Below, in pieces: positions 1 through 9,936 of a stretch of 54,091 bases of DNA. The notes beneath the pieces are model-generated. The model saw nothing but the letters and a program-made list of their open reading frames with translations. It was not told the DNA's origin and did no database searches. This DNA is from Deltaproteobacteria bacterium (GTDB lineage Bacteria > Desulfobacterota > GWC2-55-46), in assembly GCA_016219015.1 (NCBI GenBank), contig JACRCL010000018.1:1-54091 (forward strand), written 5' to 3'. The translations under genes were made by a program, and so were the position numbers. Within the stretch, counting starts at the first letter, position 1, and every line of letters starts with the position of its first letter.

Positions 1-111
1 AGGAGAAAGCGCGCGAATTTCATCAAGGCCAGGACACTTTCTATAGTCCACGCAAAGGCCGAATATATAAACGCATCCCTTGTTCCGGTCTGCAGAGCGG
101 ATAAATCATAG
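1..111 (+). CDS. Possible C-terminal end of a protein (partial, unrecognised)
   Basis: Frame 1 is open from the first base to a TAG at 109-111, giving 36 residues that begin RRKRANFIKAR and end VPVCRADKS. Codon choice, including ATA, resembles that of the window's real genes. I do not recognise the sequence, and its start lies outside the window. It sits on the side of the tRNA-Glu fragment that should be an integrated element, so it may be the last gene of that element. The stretch is short enough to be open by chance. Confidence 0.3.
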   Translation, partial: RRKRANFIKARTLSIVHAKAEYINASLVPVCRADKS

Positions 112-280
112 TTGCATCAGGGGCTGGGTCCATATATAAAATTGTGCTAAATCGTGTCCAAATAGGCAAGAAATCCCAAAACAAGCAAATTCTTCGTAGC
201 ATTTATAGCCTCTTGATTGATAAGGCAAAACGAGAAACCTAGCCATAAATCAAGGTGTTATAGTTTTCAGTCCTTTTGGA

Positions 281-324
281 CTTTCACGGCGGTAACCAGG
301 GTTCGAATCCCTGTGGGGACGCCA
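281..324 (+). pseudogene. 3' half of tRNA-Glu (UUC), probable attachment-site remnant
   Basis: From the anticodon loop (CTTTCAC) onward the sequence follows a bacterial tRNA-Glu: the 3' anticodon strand GGCGG, a T arm CAGGG-TTCGAAT-CCCTG, the acceptor strand GGGGAC, G73 and an encoded CCA. The 5' half is missing: no GTCCCC acceptor strand and no CCGCC anticodon strand lie upstream. A 3' half cut at the anticodon loop is the usual trace of tyrosine-recombinase integration into a tRNA gene. Because the displaced 3' half keeps its original downstream flank, the element should lie to the left and the intact tRNA beyond it. Confidence 0.75.
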
Positions 325-335
325 ATGTATTTGAG

Positions 336-360
336 GGGGCTGCTAAAGCAGCCCCTTTTT
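336..360 (+). terminator. Rho-independent terminator after the tRNA-Glu fragment
   Basis: An 8-bp GC-rich stem (GGGGCTGC / GCAGCCCC) with loop TAAA is followed directly by five T. It lies 11 nt past the CCA and is probably the original tRNA-Glu terminator. Confidence 0.75.
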
Positions 361-588
361 ATTTTGACGCGCCCCAGTAGGGTGAAGCGAACATAGAACT
401 TGTCAATATAGTGAAAAATGAGGTAAAACTCTGATTAAGAGGTGGGCTGAGCCCACCCTACGGGACTGCTTTTGCGGCCCTTTTTATTTTGACGCGCCCA
501 TAAGGGTGAAGCAAATATAGACCTTGTCAACACAGTGAAAAATGAGGTAAAACTCTGATTAAGAGGTGGGCTGAGCCCACCCTACGGG
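361..588. repeat. Two tandem copies of a 124-bp intergenic repeat
   Basis: Copy 1 (about 361-464) and copy 2 (about 486-588) share the start ATTTTGACGCGCCC, the core GTGAAAAATGAGGTAAAAC and a final palindrome GGTGGGC-TGA-GCCCACC followed by CCTACGGG. They differ at only a few scattered bases, so the duplication is fairly recent. Between them GGGACTGCTTTTGCGGCCC plus a T run resembles the terminator at 336-360, so the duplicated unit may have begun at that terminator. There is no coding potential. Confidence 0.75.
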
Positions 589-732
589 GCTGAAATAACG
601 GATTACTCCTCCCCCTTTTCTAAAGGGGGTTGGGGGGATTATCTTTTAGGCAGAGGCCTTTTGTAAAAGCGCGGACCCTGAAAAAATTTTAGATTTTTAA
701 AAATATCGCCGCGTTCCCACCTTAAAATCAGC

Positions 733-761
733 TTGACTTTTCGGCCCTCCGGGATTAATAT
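733..761 (+). promoter_or_regulatory. Sigma70-type promoter for the ZTP riboswitch transcript
   Basis: TTGACT at 733-738 and TAATAT at 756-761 are separated by 17 nt. The expected start near 768 falls just ahead of the aptamer, which begins at 782. Confidence 0.6.
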
Positions 762-781
762 GCTACTGAAAATTTAAGGCT

Positions 782-900
782 TTCCGCAACTGACGGAATA
801 AAGGTGGCAACCACCGGGGAGCGGAAGGTAACTGATTGTCGACCGTCTGGGCATCATTTGGGGTTATTGACCCGAAGGATAGCCTCAGGCGGTTTTTTTT
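782..900 (+). promoter_or_regulatory. ZTP/ZMP riboswitch (pfl motif) with terminator expression platform
   Basis: P1 pairs TTCCGC (782-787) with GCGGAA (821-826). Inside it lies the conserved ACTGACGG. P2 is GGTGG-CAA-CCACC (803-815), followed by the hallmark ACCGGGGAGC. The distal hallmark CCGTCTGGGCA is at 843-853. GACGG (792-796) can pair with CCGTC (843-847), the pseudoknot expected of this family. The same CCGTCTG (843-849) can instead pair with CAGGCGG (886-892), which is followed by eight T: a terminator exclusive with the ligand-bound pseudoknot. Family knowledge says Z nucleotides stabilise the aptamer and turn expression on. The next gene on this strand is the aminotransferase-serA pair. 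Confidence 0.9.
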
Positions 901-1113
901 CGCCCAAAAAAAGACGAAAGGAGCCTGAAAAAATATCGATAATCCAAATAGTTACAGAAGCGGCTCCTCGTCGCTCGCAGCATGTGGCTTCAGAGCTTAA
1001 ACGAATGCCTTTTCGCTTGACTAAGGCTCCAGTGATTTGTTAGCTTTATCTGTTAGTTCCGGCAATTCTTAAACTTAATCGACCGTATTTATTAAAGGAG
1101 GATTCTTAAGGTT
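901..1113 (+). other. Leader between the ZTP terminator and the first gene
   Basis: No convincing gene is seen. The stretch holds an AAAGGAG at 917-923 with no good reading frame after it, and the strong ribosome site AAAGGAGG at about 1094-1101, 12 nt before the ATG at 1114. I see no second terminator in it, so read-through from the riboswitch should reach the aminotransferase gene. Confidence 0.5.
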
Positions 1114-2259
1114 ATGAGAAAGAAGTATCTCTTGGCGCCGGGGCCGACGCCTGTCCCCGAAACAGCGCTCCTTGCAATGGCACAGCCTATAATCCACCAC
1201 AGGACGCCGCAGTTCTCCGAGGTCTTCAGGGAGACAGCCGACCTCCTTAAATACGTTTTCCAGACAAAGCAGGACGTCCTTATACTCGCGGCCTCGGGCA
1301 CGGGCGCGATGGAAGGGTCGATTGTGAACCTCTTCTCCCCCGGCGACGAGGTCATCGTCGTGAACGGCGGGAAGTTCGGCGAGCGGTGGGGCAAGATATC
1401 CGAGGCCTACGGCCTTAAGGCCCACTGGATAAACGTCGAATGGGGCAAGGCCATAGACCCGGCCGCCGTCAAGGCCGTCCTCGACCAGAACCCGAAAATA
1501 AAGGCGGTGCTCGTCCAGGCGAGCGAGACCTCCACCACCGTAGCCCACCCCATAAAAGAGCTTGCCGCCCTTACAAAAGGCAGGGACTGCCTCCTCATAG
1601 TCGACGGCATCACCGGCGTAGGTGTATTCGACCTGCCGATGGACGACTGGGGAATAGACGTGCTGGTATCCGGCTCGCAGAAGGCGTTCATGCTCCCTCC
1701 GGGGCTGGCCTTCGTGGCCCTGAGCGAAAAGGCGTGGAAGTTCCAGGAGACGGCCAAGTGCCCGAGGTTCTACTTCGACTACAAAAAAGAGAGGAAGAAC
1801 CTGAAGGACAATACGACGGCCTATACGCCCGCGGTATCGCTCATAAACGGGCTGAGGGAGTGCCTGCTTCTGATAAAGGCCGAAGGGCTCCAGAACGTCT
1901 TTGCAAGGCATGACAGGTTGGCCCGCGCCACGCGCGCGGCGTCAAAGGCCCTCGGGTTGAAGCTCCTTGCCCCCGAGGCCCCCTCTAACGCGGCCACCGG
2001 CGTCTTCGTGCCCGAGGGAGTTGACGGCGGGAAGCTCGTAAAGTACCTCCGTGACGAGGTCGGTGTGACAATGGCCGGAGGGCAGGACCACCTGAAGGGC
2101 AAGATATTGAGGATAGCCCACCTCGGCTACGTCGATACCTTCGACATCATCATAGCCATATCGTCCATCGAGATGGCGTTAAGCAAGTTCGGCCACAAGG
2201 TCAAGTTCGGCTCGGGCGTTGGCGCGGCGCAGGAAATACTTATCGAGGGCTATAAATAA
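1114..2259 (+). CDS. Class-V aminotransferase (serine/alanine-glyoxylate type; probable phosphoserine aminotransferase role)
   Basis: A 381-residue PLP enzyme of the serine-glyoxylate / serine-pyruvate aminotransferase family, fold type I. The N-terminus MRKKYLLAPGPTPVPE and the PLP loop SGSQKAF, with the Schiff-base lysine at K190, are typical, as is the length. The start has a strong AAAGGAGG site. Its stop overlaps the ATG of serA by one base (TAATG), so the two are translated together. Family members act on serine, alanine, glyoxylate or, in several anaerobes and archaea, on 3-phosphohydroxypyruvate. Coupling to serA makes the serC-type role likely here, but the substrate is inference. 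It is the first gene after the ZTP riboswitch. Confidence 0.85.
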   Translation: MRKKYLLAPGPTPVPETALLAMAQPIIHHRTPQFSEVFRETADLLKYVFQTKQDVLILAASGTGAMEGSIVNLFSPGDEVIVVNGGKFGERWGKISEAYGLKAHWINVEWGKAIDPAAVKAVLDQNPKIKAVLVQASETSTTVAHPIKELAALTKGRDCLLIVDGITGVGVFDLPMDDWGIDVLVSGSQKAFMLPPGLAFVALSEKAWKFQETAKCPRFYFDYKKERKNLKDNTTAYTPAVSLINGLRECLLLIKAEGLQNVFARHDRLARATRAASKALGLKLLAPEAPSNAATGVFVPEGVDGGKLVKYLRDEVGVTMAGGQDHLKGKILRIAHLGYVDTFDIIIAISSIEMALSKFGHKVKFGSGVGAAQEILIEGYK

Positions 2260-3842
2260 TGAAGATACTAATAAGCGACAGCATGTCAAACAAGGCGGTC
2301 GAGATACTGAAGGCGACCCCCGGCATAACCGTTGACGTCATAACCAATCTCAAGCCCGAAGAGCTGAAGGCGAAGATAAAGGACTACCACGGCCTTGTCG
2401 TCCGTAGCGCCACCAAGGCCACGGCCGAGATAATAGAGGCCGCCGAGAACTTGAAGGTCATCGGCAGGGCGGGCACGGGCGTGGACAACGTCGACATGAA
2501 CGCGGCCACGAAAAAGGGCATAGTCGTCATGAACACCCCCGGCGGCAACACTGTGACGACCGCCGAGCACGCCGTAGCCATGATGATGGCCCTTTCGAGG
2601 AAGATCCCGCAGGCGACCGCCTCCATGAAGAGGGGCGAGTGGGAGAAGAAGAAGTTCGAGGGCACGGAGGTGACGGGCAAGACCCTCGGCATACTCGGCG
2701 TGGGCAATATCGGCAGCGTCGTGGCCTCCCGCGCACTGGGCCTCCGGATGAACGTCATAGCGTACGACCCCTTCATCTCCACCGAAGCGGCCGACAAGAT
2801 CGGGATTTCTCTCGTGACCATGGACGAGCTCTTCAAGAAGAGCGATTTCATCTCCATACACGTCCCTCTTACGAACGAGACGAAGAACCTCGTGAACGCC
2901 GAGGCCTTCCAGAAGATGAAAAAGGGAGTGAAGATAATAAACTGCGCCAGGGGCGGTATCGTATCCGAAAAGGACCTCGCCGAGGCTATAAAGGCCAAGA
3001 TAGTCTCCGGGGCCGCATTCGACGTATTCGAGAAGGAGCCGCCAGCCGCCGACAACCCGCTCCTTCAGCTCGATGAGGTAATACTCACCCCGCACCTCGG
3101 GGCCTCGACCTTCGAGGCGCAGGAGAACGTCGCCATAGCCATAGCCGAGCAGATAGCCGACTACCTTACGACCGGCACCATAAGGAACGCCGTTAACGTG
3201 CCCTCGATACCCGCCGAGCTGCTTGTATCCCTCGGGGCCTACATAAGCCTCGGCGAGAAGCTCGGGAGCTTCCAGGGGCAGATACTCCAGGGAGGGATCG
3301 AGGAGATAACCGTCGAATACTCGGGCGAGGTCGTAAGCTACGACGTCGCGCCGATAACCATAGCCTGCATAAAGGGCCTGCTCGACAAGGTGCTCGACAC
3401 CTACGTGAACTTCGTGAACGCCCCGTTCGTTGCCAAGGAAAGGGGCATAAAGGTCGTGGAGGTCAAAAGCTCGCGCCCGACCGACTTCGCCAGCTCAATT
3501 ACCATTAAAGTCCGGACAAAAGACGCCGAAAATATCGTGGAAGGGGCGCTCTTCGGCAAGAAGGAGCCGAGGATAGTGAGGATCGACAAGTTCTTCCTCG
3601 ACGCCGTGCCCGAGGGGTATCTCCTTCTCCTCCAGAACGAGGACAAGCCGGGCGTCATCGGGAACGTCGGCACGCTCCTGGCCGCGAACAACGTCAACAT
3701 CGCCCGCCTCCACCTCGGCAGGCAGTCGACAGGCGGCGAGGCGGTATCCGTATGGAGCGTGGACACCCCGCTTTCAAAGGGGCTTATAGAGAAGGTATTG
3801 AAGCTCCCGCACATGATCTCCGCGCACGTCATAGAGCTCTAA
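2259..3842 (+). CDS. serA: D-3-phosphoglycerate dehydrogenase
   Basis: A 527-residue long-form SerA, which oxidises 3-phosphoglycerate to 3-phosphohydroxypyruvate with NAD in the first step of serine synthesis. The NAD-binding GVGNIG lies at 147-152. The catalytic triad of the 2-hydroxyacid dehydrogenase family is visible as R231 (CARGG), E260 and H279 (TPHLGAS). After the catalytic domain come an intervening allosteric-substrate-binding region (about 320-450) and a C-terminal ACT domain (about 455-527, LLLLQNEDKPGVIG), the usual site of serine feedback. It is coupled to the preceding aminotransferase. No serB lies in the window. Confidence 0.96.
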   Translation: MKILISDSMSNKAVEILKATPGITVDVITNLKPEELKAKIKDYHGLVVRSATKATAEIIEAAENLKVIGRAGTGVDNVDMNAATKKGIVVMNTPGGNTVTTAEHAVAMMMALSRKIPQATASMKRGEWEKKKFEGTEVTGKTLGILGVGNIGSVVASRALGLRMNVIAYDPFISTEAADKIGISLVTMDELFKKSDFISIHVPLTNETKNLVNAEAFQKMKKGVKIINCARGGIVSEKDLAEAIKAKIVSGAAFDVFEKEPPAADNPLLQLDEVILTPHLGASTFEAQENVAIAIAEQIADYLTTGTIRNAVNVPSIPAELLVSLGAYISLGEKLGSFQGQILQGGIEEITVEYSGEVVSYDVAPITIACIKGLLDKVLDTYVNFVNAPFVAKERGIKVVEVKSSRPTDFASSITIKVRTKDAENIVEGALFGKKEPRIVRIDKFFLDAVPEGYLLLLQNEDKPGVIGNVGTLLAANNVNIARLHLGRQSTGGEAVSVWSVDTPLSKGLIEKVLKLPHMISAHVIEL

Positions 3843-3853
3843 CAAACAAGACA

Positions 3854-3889
3854 GGCCGGGGGAAAGCCCTATAGGGCTTTCCCCCGGCC
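3854..3889 (+). terminator. Perfect GC-rich hairpin after serA
   Basis: A 36-nt perfect palindrome, GGCCGGGGGAAAGCCC on the left arm with TATA at its centre, starts 12 nt after serA. It lacks a T run, so it could be a weak terminator, an mRNA-stabilising hairpin or a processing site between serA and hisZ. Confidence 0.5.
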
Positions 3890-3957
3890 ACCTAAACAAT
3901 ACCGTAGACCGTGACCCCTCTTTCATGCTAATGTAGGGGCGACGGTCAAAATATTCC

Positions 3958-6262
<2,305 letters not shown>

Positions 6263-6633
6263 GCTGCCTCTAAAAATTGTTCCCTGAAGCGGGGTCAGGT
6301 TTGCAACCTGACCCCTAAAATTCATAATCCTTCTGAGATTATCTTTAGCCCAAGGCCTCTTTGCGCATTGCCATGCGCTTTCGGGCATAGGGTTCGGCTC
6401 CCCCCTTCCGCCAACTACAGCCTGCAACGGTTTCGGGAGTCGAACGGCTTGCGAGCGGCGACGTAGTCGCAACGCCTGAACGCCGAGCGAAAAGCGAGGA
6501 AGAGGCCGCATGGATGCGGCCGGAAGTGAAGGCGTGCGGCCGGAATGACGAGGCAGGATGCCGTCGAGCAGAGACCGGCTCCCTGCAGCCCCCCTGCCTC
6601 CGGGCGAGCCAGCCGAGCCTTCCTTGAAAATAA
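6263..6633. other. Repeat-rich intergenic region, no gene seen
   Basis: It contains a near-perfect palindrome GGGGTCAGGTT-TGC-AACCTGACCCC (6291-6315), a sibling of GGGTTCAGGTT-GCA-AACCTGAACCC at 7929-7953. It also has a REP-like palindrome GGCCGCATGGATGCGGCC near 6506-6525 followed by GGAAGTGAAGGCGTGCGGCCGG. Frames crossing it have no recognisable product. Confidence 0.5.
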
Positions 6634-6670
6634 AGAGGGCAGGCGCTTGAAGCGCCTGCCCTCTTTTATT
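6634..6670 (-). terminator. Terminator of the TPR lipoprotein gene
   Basis: GAGGGCAGGCGCTT-GA-AGCGCCTGCCCTC (6634-6664) is a long perfect stem flanked by A-rich sequence on the left and TTTTATT on the right, so it can work in both directions. It ends the leftward gene at 6687-7214. Confidence 0.7.
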
Positions 6671-6686
6671 AGTCCTTATTGTCCTC

Positions 6687-7214
6687 TTACTTCTTTTTTG
6701 CCGCCTTGGGCTTGGCCTTTCCTTCGAGCGCCTGTATATGCTCCTGCGCCTTCATCCACCACTTGCTGTGCGGCTGGGACATCTTCGCGAACTCCTTCCA
6801 GTTGGCTATGGCGTTCGCCTTGTCGCCCTTTTTCTCATACGCCATCGCGAGCCCGAAGAAGCCGTTGGCGAGGTTCGGGTTTACCTCTATCGCCTTTTTC
6901 TGCGCCTCTATCGCCTTATCCGTTTCCCCCTTGTCCAGCAGCGCGAACCCGAGGTTGTTGTAGGCCTCGGCGCTCTTGGGGTTGAGCTTGATCGTCTCCT
7001 CGTACTCCTTTATAGCGTCGTCGAGCTGGCCCTTGAGGGAGTACTGGACCCCCTTCTCGAAGTGCTCCTTGCCGGGATCGGCCGCAGGGGCTACGGCCGT
7101 CTCCTGCGGCTTCTGCTCCTGGGCCTTTTCCCTTGAGCAGCCGGAAAATATCAAAAACGCCATTGCCGAAGCAAAGGCGAACCTTAGACCTGTCGTTAGA
7201 GCCGATTTAAGCAT
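6687..7214 (-). CDS. TPR-repeat lipoprotein
   Basis: A 175-residue exported protein with a lipoprotein signal: hydrophobic residues 10-23, then the lipobox FSGC with the lipidated cysteine at 26. After a short Gln/Ala-rich linker come about three TPR units (for example DAIKEYEETIKLNPKSAEAY and its two successors), then a basic Lys/Ala tail. Such proteins act as membrane-anchored scaffolds for protein complexes; the partner here is unknown. The start at 7214 is chosen for the strong AGGAGGGGG site and because the signal peptide begins there; a longer frame to 7322 has neither. The gene appears to be a single transcription unit. Confidence 0.8.
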   Translation of the reverse strand: MLKSALTTGLRFAFASAMAFLIFSGCSREKAQEQKPQETAVAPAADPGKEHFEKGVQYSLKGQLDDAIKEYEETIKLNPKSAEAYNNLGFALLDKGETDKAIEAQKKAIEVNPNLANGFFGLAMAYEKKGDKANAIANWKEFAKMSQPHSKWWMKAQEHIQALEGKAKPKAAKKK

Positions 7215-7340
7215 CAATCCCCCTCCTGTGACGATAATGTGGATAATCCTGATTAGACTAACAAATATGTTTTTAAAAATCAAGCTCCCAGTGTTTTTGG
7301 AGGCTGAAGGCAAGCCGGCCATGAATGAATGCTAAACCTT

Positions 7341-7369
7341 TTGACCTTTTTAAGGATATGTGGTAGACA
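7341..7369 (+). promoter_or_regulatory. Promoter of the PilZ-like gene
   Basis: TTGACC (7341-7346), a 17-nt spacer, then TAGACA (7364-7369). The expected start near 7376 lies downstream of a possible TTG start at 7373 and so favours the ATG at 7391. Confidence 0.5.
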
Positions 7370-7390
7370 ATATTGGGAAAGGGGCACCCG

Positions 7391-7831
7391 ATGGAGATGG
7401 AGAAGAACTTCAAGAAGTTATCGCGCGCCGACAGGTTCGATATCCAGATACTCGGGAAGATCACGCTCGAGAGGGATAACGAAGAGGGCGAGCTCGAGTC
7501 CTATATCTGCAACACCATAAACATCAGCCTCTCAGGGGCGCTCGTGGAAACCGGCAGCCCCATACCCGTGGGGTCGCTCCTCAAATATTCGTTCTGCATG
7601 CCCGGGTTCAATATCCCGGTCAATATAATCGGTGAGGTTGTCAGGGGCGAAAGGGACATGCCCCAGGCCGCCATCCAGCCTGAAAAGGTGCATAAGGCCC
7701 TGAACCGCTACGGTATCATCTTCCTCGACATGAAGGATGAGGACAAGCTCTCCCTGAAGAACTACCTCGTCCAGAAAAGGAAGAAACCCAAAGAGATTAT
7801 AAAGCCCGATGAGCCGGAGCTGACGGATTGA
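7391..7831 (+). CDS. PilZ-like domain protein
   Basis: A 146-residue soluble protein with one PilZ-like beta-barrel. Residues resembling the two c-di-GMP motifs are present: an arginine pair near the start (SRADRFDI), and NISLSGA, matching [D/N]xSxxG. Because the first motif is RADR rather than RxxxR, ligand binding is uncertain. The C-terminus is a Lys/Pro-rich charged tail. PilZ proteins pass c-di-GMP signals to motility, polysaccharide or secretion machinery; nothing nearby indicates the target. It is a lone rightward gene in a leftward block, with its own promoter and terminator. The start at 7391 follows AAAGGGG. Confidence 0.65.
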   Translation: MEMEKNFKKLSRADRFDIQILGKITLERDNEEGELESYICNTINISLSGALVETGSPIPVGSLLKYSFCMPGFNIPVNIIGEVVRGERDMPQAAIQPEKVHKALNRYGIIFLDMKDEDKLSLKNYLVQKRKKPKEIIKPDEPELTD

Positions 7832-7852
7832 CGGAGATGACAAGAGGAAATC

Positions 7853-7880
7853 AAAAAGGGGCTTTTAAAAGCCCCTTTTT
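7853..7880. terminator. Bidirectional terminator after the PilZ-like gene
   Basis: AAAAAGGGGCTTTT and AAAAGCCCCTTTTT form a perfect 28-nt palindrome with a U tract on either strand. It separates the rightward PilZ-like gene from leftward htpX. Confidence 0.75.
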
Positions 7881-7984
7881 GATTTTGACGGTTACGTTCC
7901 TCCAAAACCACTTGGCATCATGAATTTCAGGGTTCAGGTTGCAAACCTGAACCCGCATGCGAACGCAAGGGATGGCTTTAGACG

Positions 7985-8080
7985 AGGCGGACGACGAGGG
8001 AAACCGCAGGCGTACTATTTTCGTACGTCGCAATGACGAGCGACGAAGACAACAAAGCAGATGGACTTTTTGGGCTGCCT
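7985..8080. repeat. Copy of the AGGCTGCT/AGCAGCCT repeat family (one end) next to htpX
   Basis: Shares GGGAAACCGCAGGCGTACT, TACGTCGCAATGACGA and GACGAAGACAACAAAGCAGATGGAC with other copies (27457-27578, 33504-33617), and ends in TTTTTGGGCTGCC against the htpX stop codon. Confidence 0.6.
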
Positions 8081-8925
8081 TACCGCCCCACCATCCCCTC
8101 CAGCCTCCTAATCCTCTCCTCTATGGGCGGATGCGTGCTGAAGAGCCTTAAGAGATTGCCGCCGCTAAGCGGGTTCACTATGAACATGTGGGCGGTGGCC
8201 TCGTTGCCCACGTGCATCGGCATCCTCTTGTTGTAGTATTCGAGCTTCCTGAGGGCGTTCGCCAGGTATAAGGGGTTGCCCGCGAGAGTTGCCCCGCCCG
8301 TGTCGGCCCCGTACTCCCTCGATCGCGATATCGCCATCTGTATTATCATCGCGGCTATGGGCGCGAATACCATCATGAGGATTGCCACAAGGGGGTTGCC
8401 GCCCCTGTCGTCGTCGCGGCTGCCGCCGAAGAGCGAGGCGAAGTACGCCAGGTGCGACATATAGCTTATGGCCCCGGCTATGGTGGCGGCTATCGTCGAG
8501 ATGAGTATGTCCCTGTTCCTTATGTGGCTCAGCTCGTGGCCTATTACGCCCGTAAGCTCCTCCCTGTTAAGGAGCTTCATTATACCGGTGGTGACGGCAA
8601 CGGCGGCATGAGAAGGGTTCCTGCCGGTTGCGAACGCGTTAGGGGTCTCGGTCGCCATCATGTAGACCTTGGGCATGGGCATCCCGGCCTTCATGGTGAG
8701 GTCGCGGACTACCCCGAAGAGCTCAGGGGCCTCCTTCTCGTCCACGGGCTTCGCGCCATACATCATGAGGACTATCTTGTCCGAGAACCAGTATGTGCCG
8801 AAGTTCATCACCCCGGCGAGTATGAGCGCGGTAATGGCCCCCTGCTTTCCGCCGATCAGCTCGCCGAAAAAGACGAGGAGCACGGTCAGTACCGCAAGGA
8901 GAACCGCGGTCTTGAAATAGTTCAT
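8080..8925 (-). CDS. htpX: Membrane zinc metalloprotease HtpX
   Basis: A 281-residue M48B peptidase of the inner membrane that degrades misfolded membrane proteins under stress. Two N-terminal membrane helices (about 7-22 and 28-47) precede the catalytic region with HELSH (zinc ligands H130 and H134, catalytic E131). The third ligand lies in SREYGAD near residue 211. Two more hydrophobic segments (about 143-160 and 180-197) flank the linker [11 protein letters not shown]. The start at 8925 is preceded by GGAGGG; a longer frame to 8982 has no homology and runs into a repeat. A repeat element lies about 35 nt upstream. Confidence 0.95.
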   Translation of the reverse strand: MNYFKTAVLLAVLTVLLVFFGELIGGKQGAITALILAGVMNFGTYWFSDKIVLMMYGAKPVDEKEAPELFGVVRDLTMKAGMPMPKVYMMATETPNAFATGRNPSHAAVAVTTGIMKLLNREELTGVIGHELSHIRNRDILISTIAATIAGAISYMSHLAYFASLFGGSRDDDRGGNPLVAILMMVFAPIAAMIIQMAISRSREYGADTGGATLAGNPLYLANALRKLEYYNKRMPMHVGNEATAHMFIVNPLSGGNLLRLFSTHPPIEERIRRLEGMVGR

Positions 8926-8960
8926 CCTAAACCCTCCACCTATGATTATATTTGGGAACC

Positions 8961-9089
8961 TCTGATTAATTCGCAACTGCACGTCATTCTGAGCGTAGCG
9001 AAGAATCTTGTAATATACAAATCAGCAAGTTATGAGATTCTTCGGTCGCTCCGCTCCCTCAGAATGACAGGAAGACATAATAAATCAGA
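8961..9089. repeat. MITE-like repeat with CTGATTAAT-type ends, upstream of htpX
   Basis: The outer ends are TCTGATTAAT and ATAAATCAGA. Inside are the inverted arms GTCATTCTGAGCG...GAAGAATCTT and GAGATTCTTCGG...CAGAATGAC. A second full copy is at 14873-15027, and inner fragments occur at 22919-22982 and 50745-50790. There is no coding capacity, so any mobility would be non-autonomous. Confidence 0.7.
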
Positions 9090-9135
9090 ACTTTCTTTTA
9101 TTTATCCATCAATATAGGGCCCTCGCTCTTTCCTG

Positions 9136-9936
9136 TCAAGCCGCCCCGGCCAGGTCCCTTATCGCCTGCTTTACCTCTTCGAGCGCCACCCCCGTTTCCA
9201 TGCAATAGCCCCTCGGCCTCTTGTTCACTATGGCTATCACCGGCAGGGGGTAGGAGTCCTGCAGGCCGCTCGTAAGGTCCCTCTCGCAGGCGACCGCTAT
9301 GACGGCGTCGGGCCTGTCCTCAAGGACCTTGCGCCTCGCTACGGTCCCGCCGGTAGAGATGAACAGGCTCACCCCGAACTCGTCGCTCAGGGAGAGCAGC
9401 CCTCCTATCTCGCATTTGCCGCAGCCCGCGCAGTTCCTGACGTTCCTCGTGACCTTTATCTTGCAGTTGTCGTACTGTATGCAGTGCGGCATTAGTATAA
9501 GGAGCTTCTCGGGCCTGAACTTCCTGCCCATCATCTTCACCATCTGGTTATTGAGCTCGATGAACGCCCTCTCTATCTTTATCTTCGGTATCTTGAGTAT
9601 CCCGCCTGCCATGACCATCAGCGGCAGGTATACCTTCACGAGCATCCACCTGAACCGGCTGGAGTAAAACGGCACCCTGCCCCTTATGGCCGCGCTCGTA
9701 ATAAAGGCCGCCCCGCCTATGATAAAGAGGCTTACGGCCAAAAGCACGGCCCCGAGGAGATAAGGCAGCAACGGGTGTATGCTTCTGAGCCCAACGGTCG
9801 GTATGTACCAGAAGAAAAACCCGCCGAAGAGCACCGCCAGCGCCGAGACCGCGAGGAGGGCGAGAAAGACGCCCTTGCCCGGCTTATAGGCGATCGATTC
9901 CGGGCTGCCCTGCCATTTCTCGGTGTCGTTAAACAA
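9136..9936 (-). CDS. DUF116 family membrane protein
   Basis: A 266-residue protein with two or three hydrophobic segments in the first 125 residues (about 23-48, 55-82, 105-122), then a soluble domain with a cysteine cluster: CIQYDNC followed by NCAGCGKC. The cysteine pattern suggests metal or an iron-sulfur centre. DUF116 genes often follow fmt, as here, but the function is not known to me. The start is a TTG at 9936, eight bases inside the end of fmt and preceded by GGGAGAG, so it is translationally coupled to fmt. Confidence 0.8.
   Translation of the reverse strand: MFNDTEKWQGSPESIAYKPGKGVFLALLAVSALAVLFGGFFFWYIPTVGLRSIHPLLPYLLGAVLLAVSLFIIGGAAFITSAAIRGRVPFYSSRFRWMLVKVYLPLMVMAGGILKIPKIKIERAFIELNNQMVKMMGRKFRPEKLLILMPHCIQYDNCKIKVTRNVRNCAGCGKCEIGGLLSLSDEFGVSLFISTGGTVARRKVLEDRPDAVIAVACERDLTSGLQDSYPLPVIAIVNKRPRGYCMETGVALEEVKQAIRDLAGAA

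Noticed and set aside
16-45. Sequence resembling the 5' half of tRNA-Glu (TTCATCAAGGCCAGGACAC), suggesting a split or intron-bearing tRNA.
   Set aside because: The acceptor strand GTCCCC and the anticodon strand CCGCC are missing, the match is within an open frame, and the 240-nt gap has no group I intron features. It is probably chance.
361-590. A CRISPR-like pair of repeats.
   Set aside because: Units are 124 bp and adjacent with no spacers of the expected size, and no cas genes are near.
804-1043. A 79-codon open frame over the ZTP riboswitch.
   Set aside because: It has no ribosome site, overlaps the aptamer and its terminator, and its translation resembles no protein.
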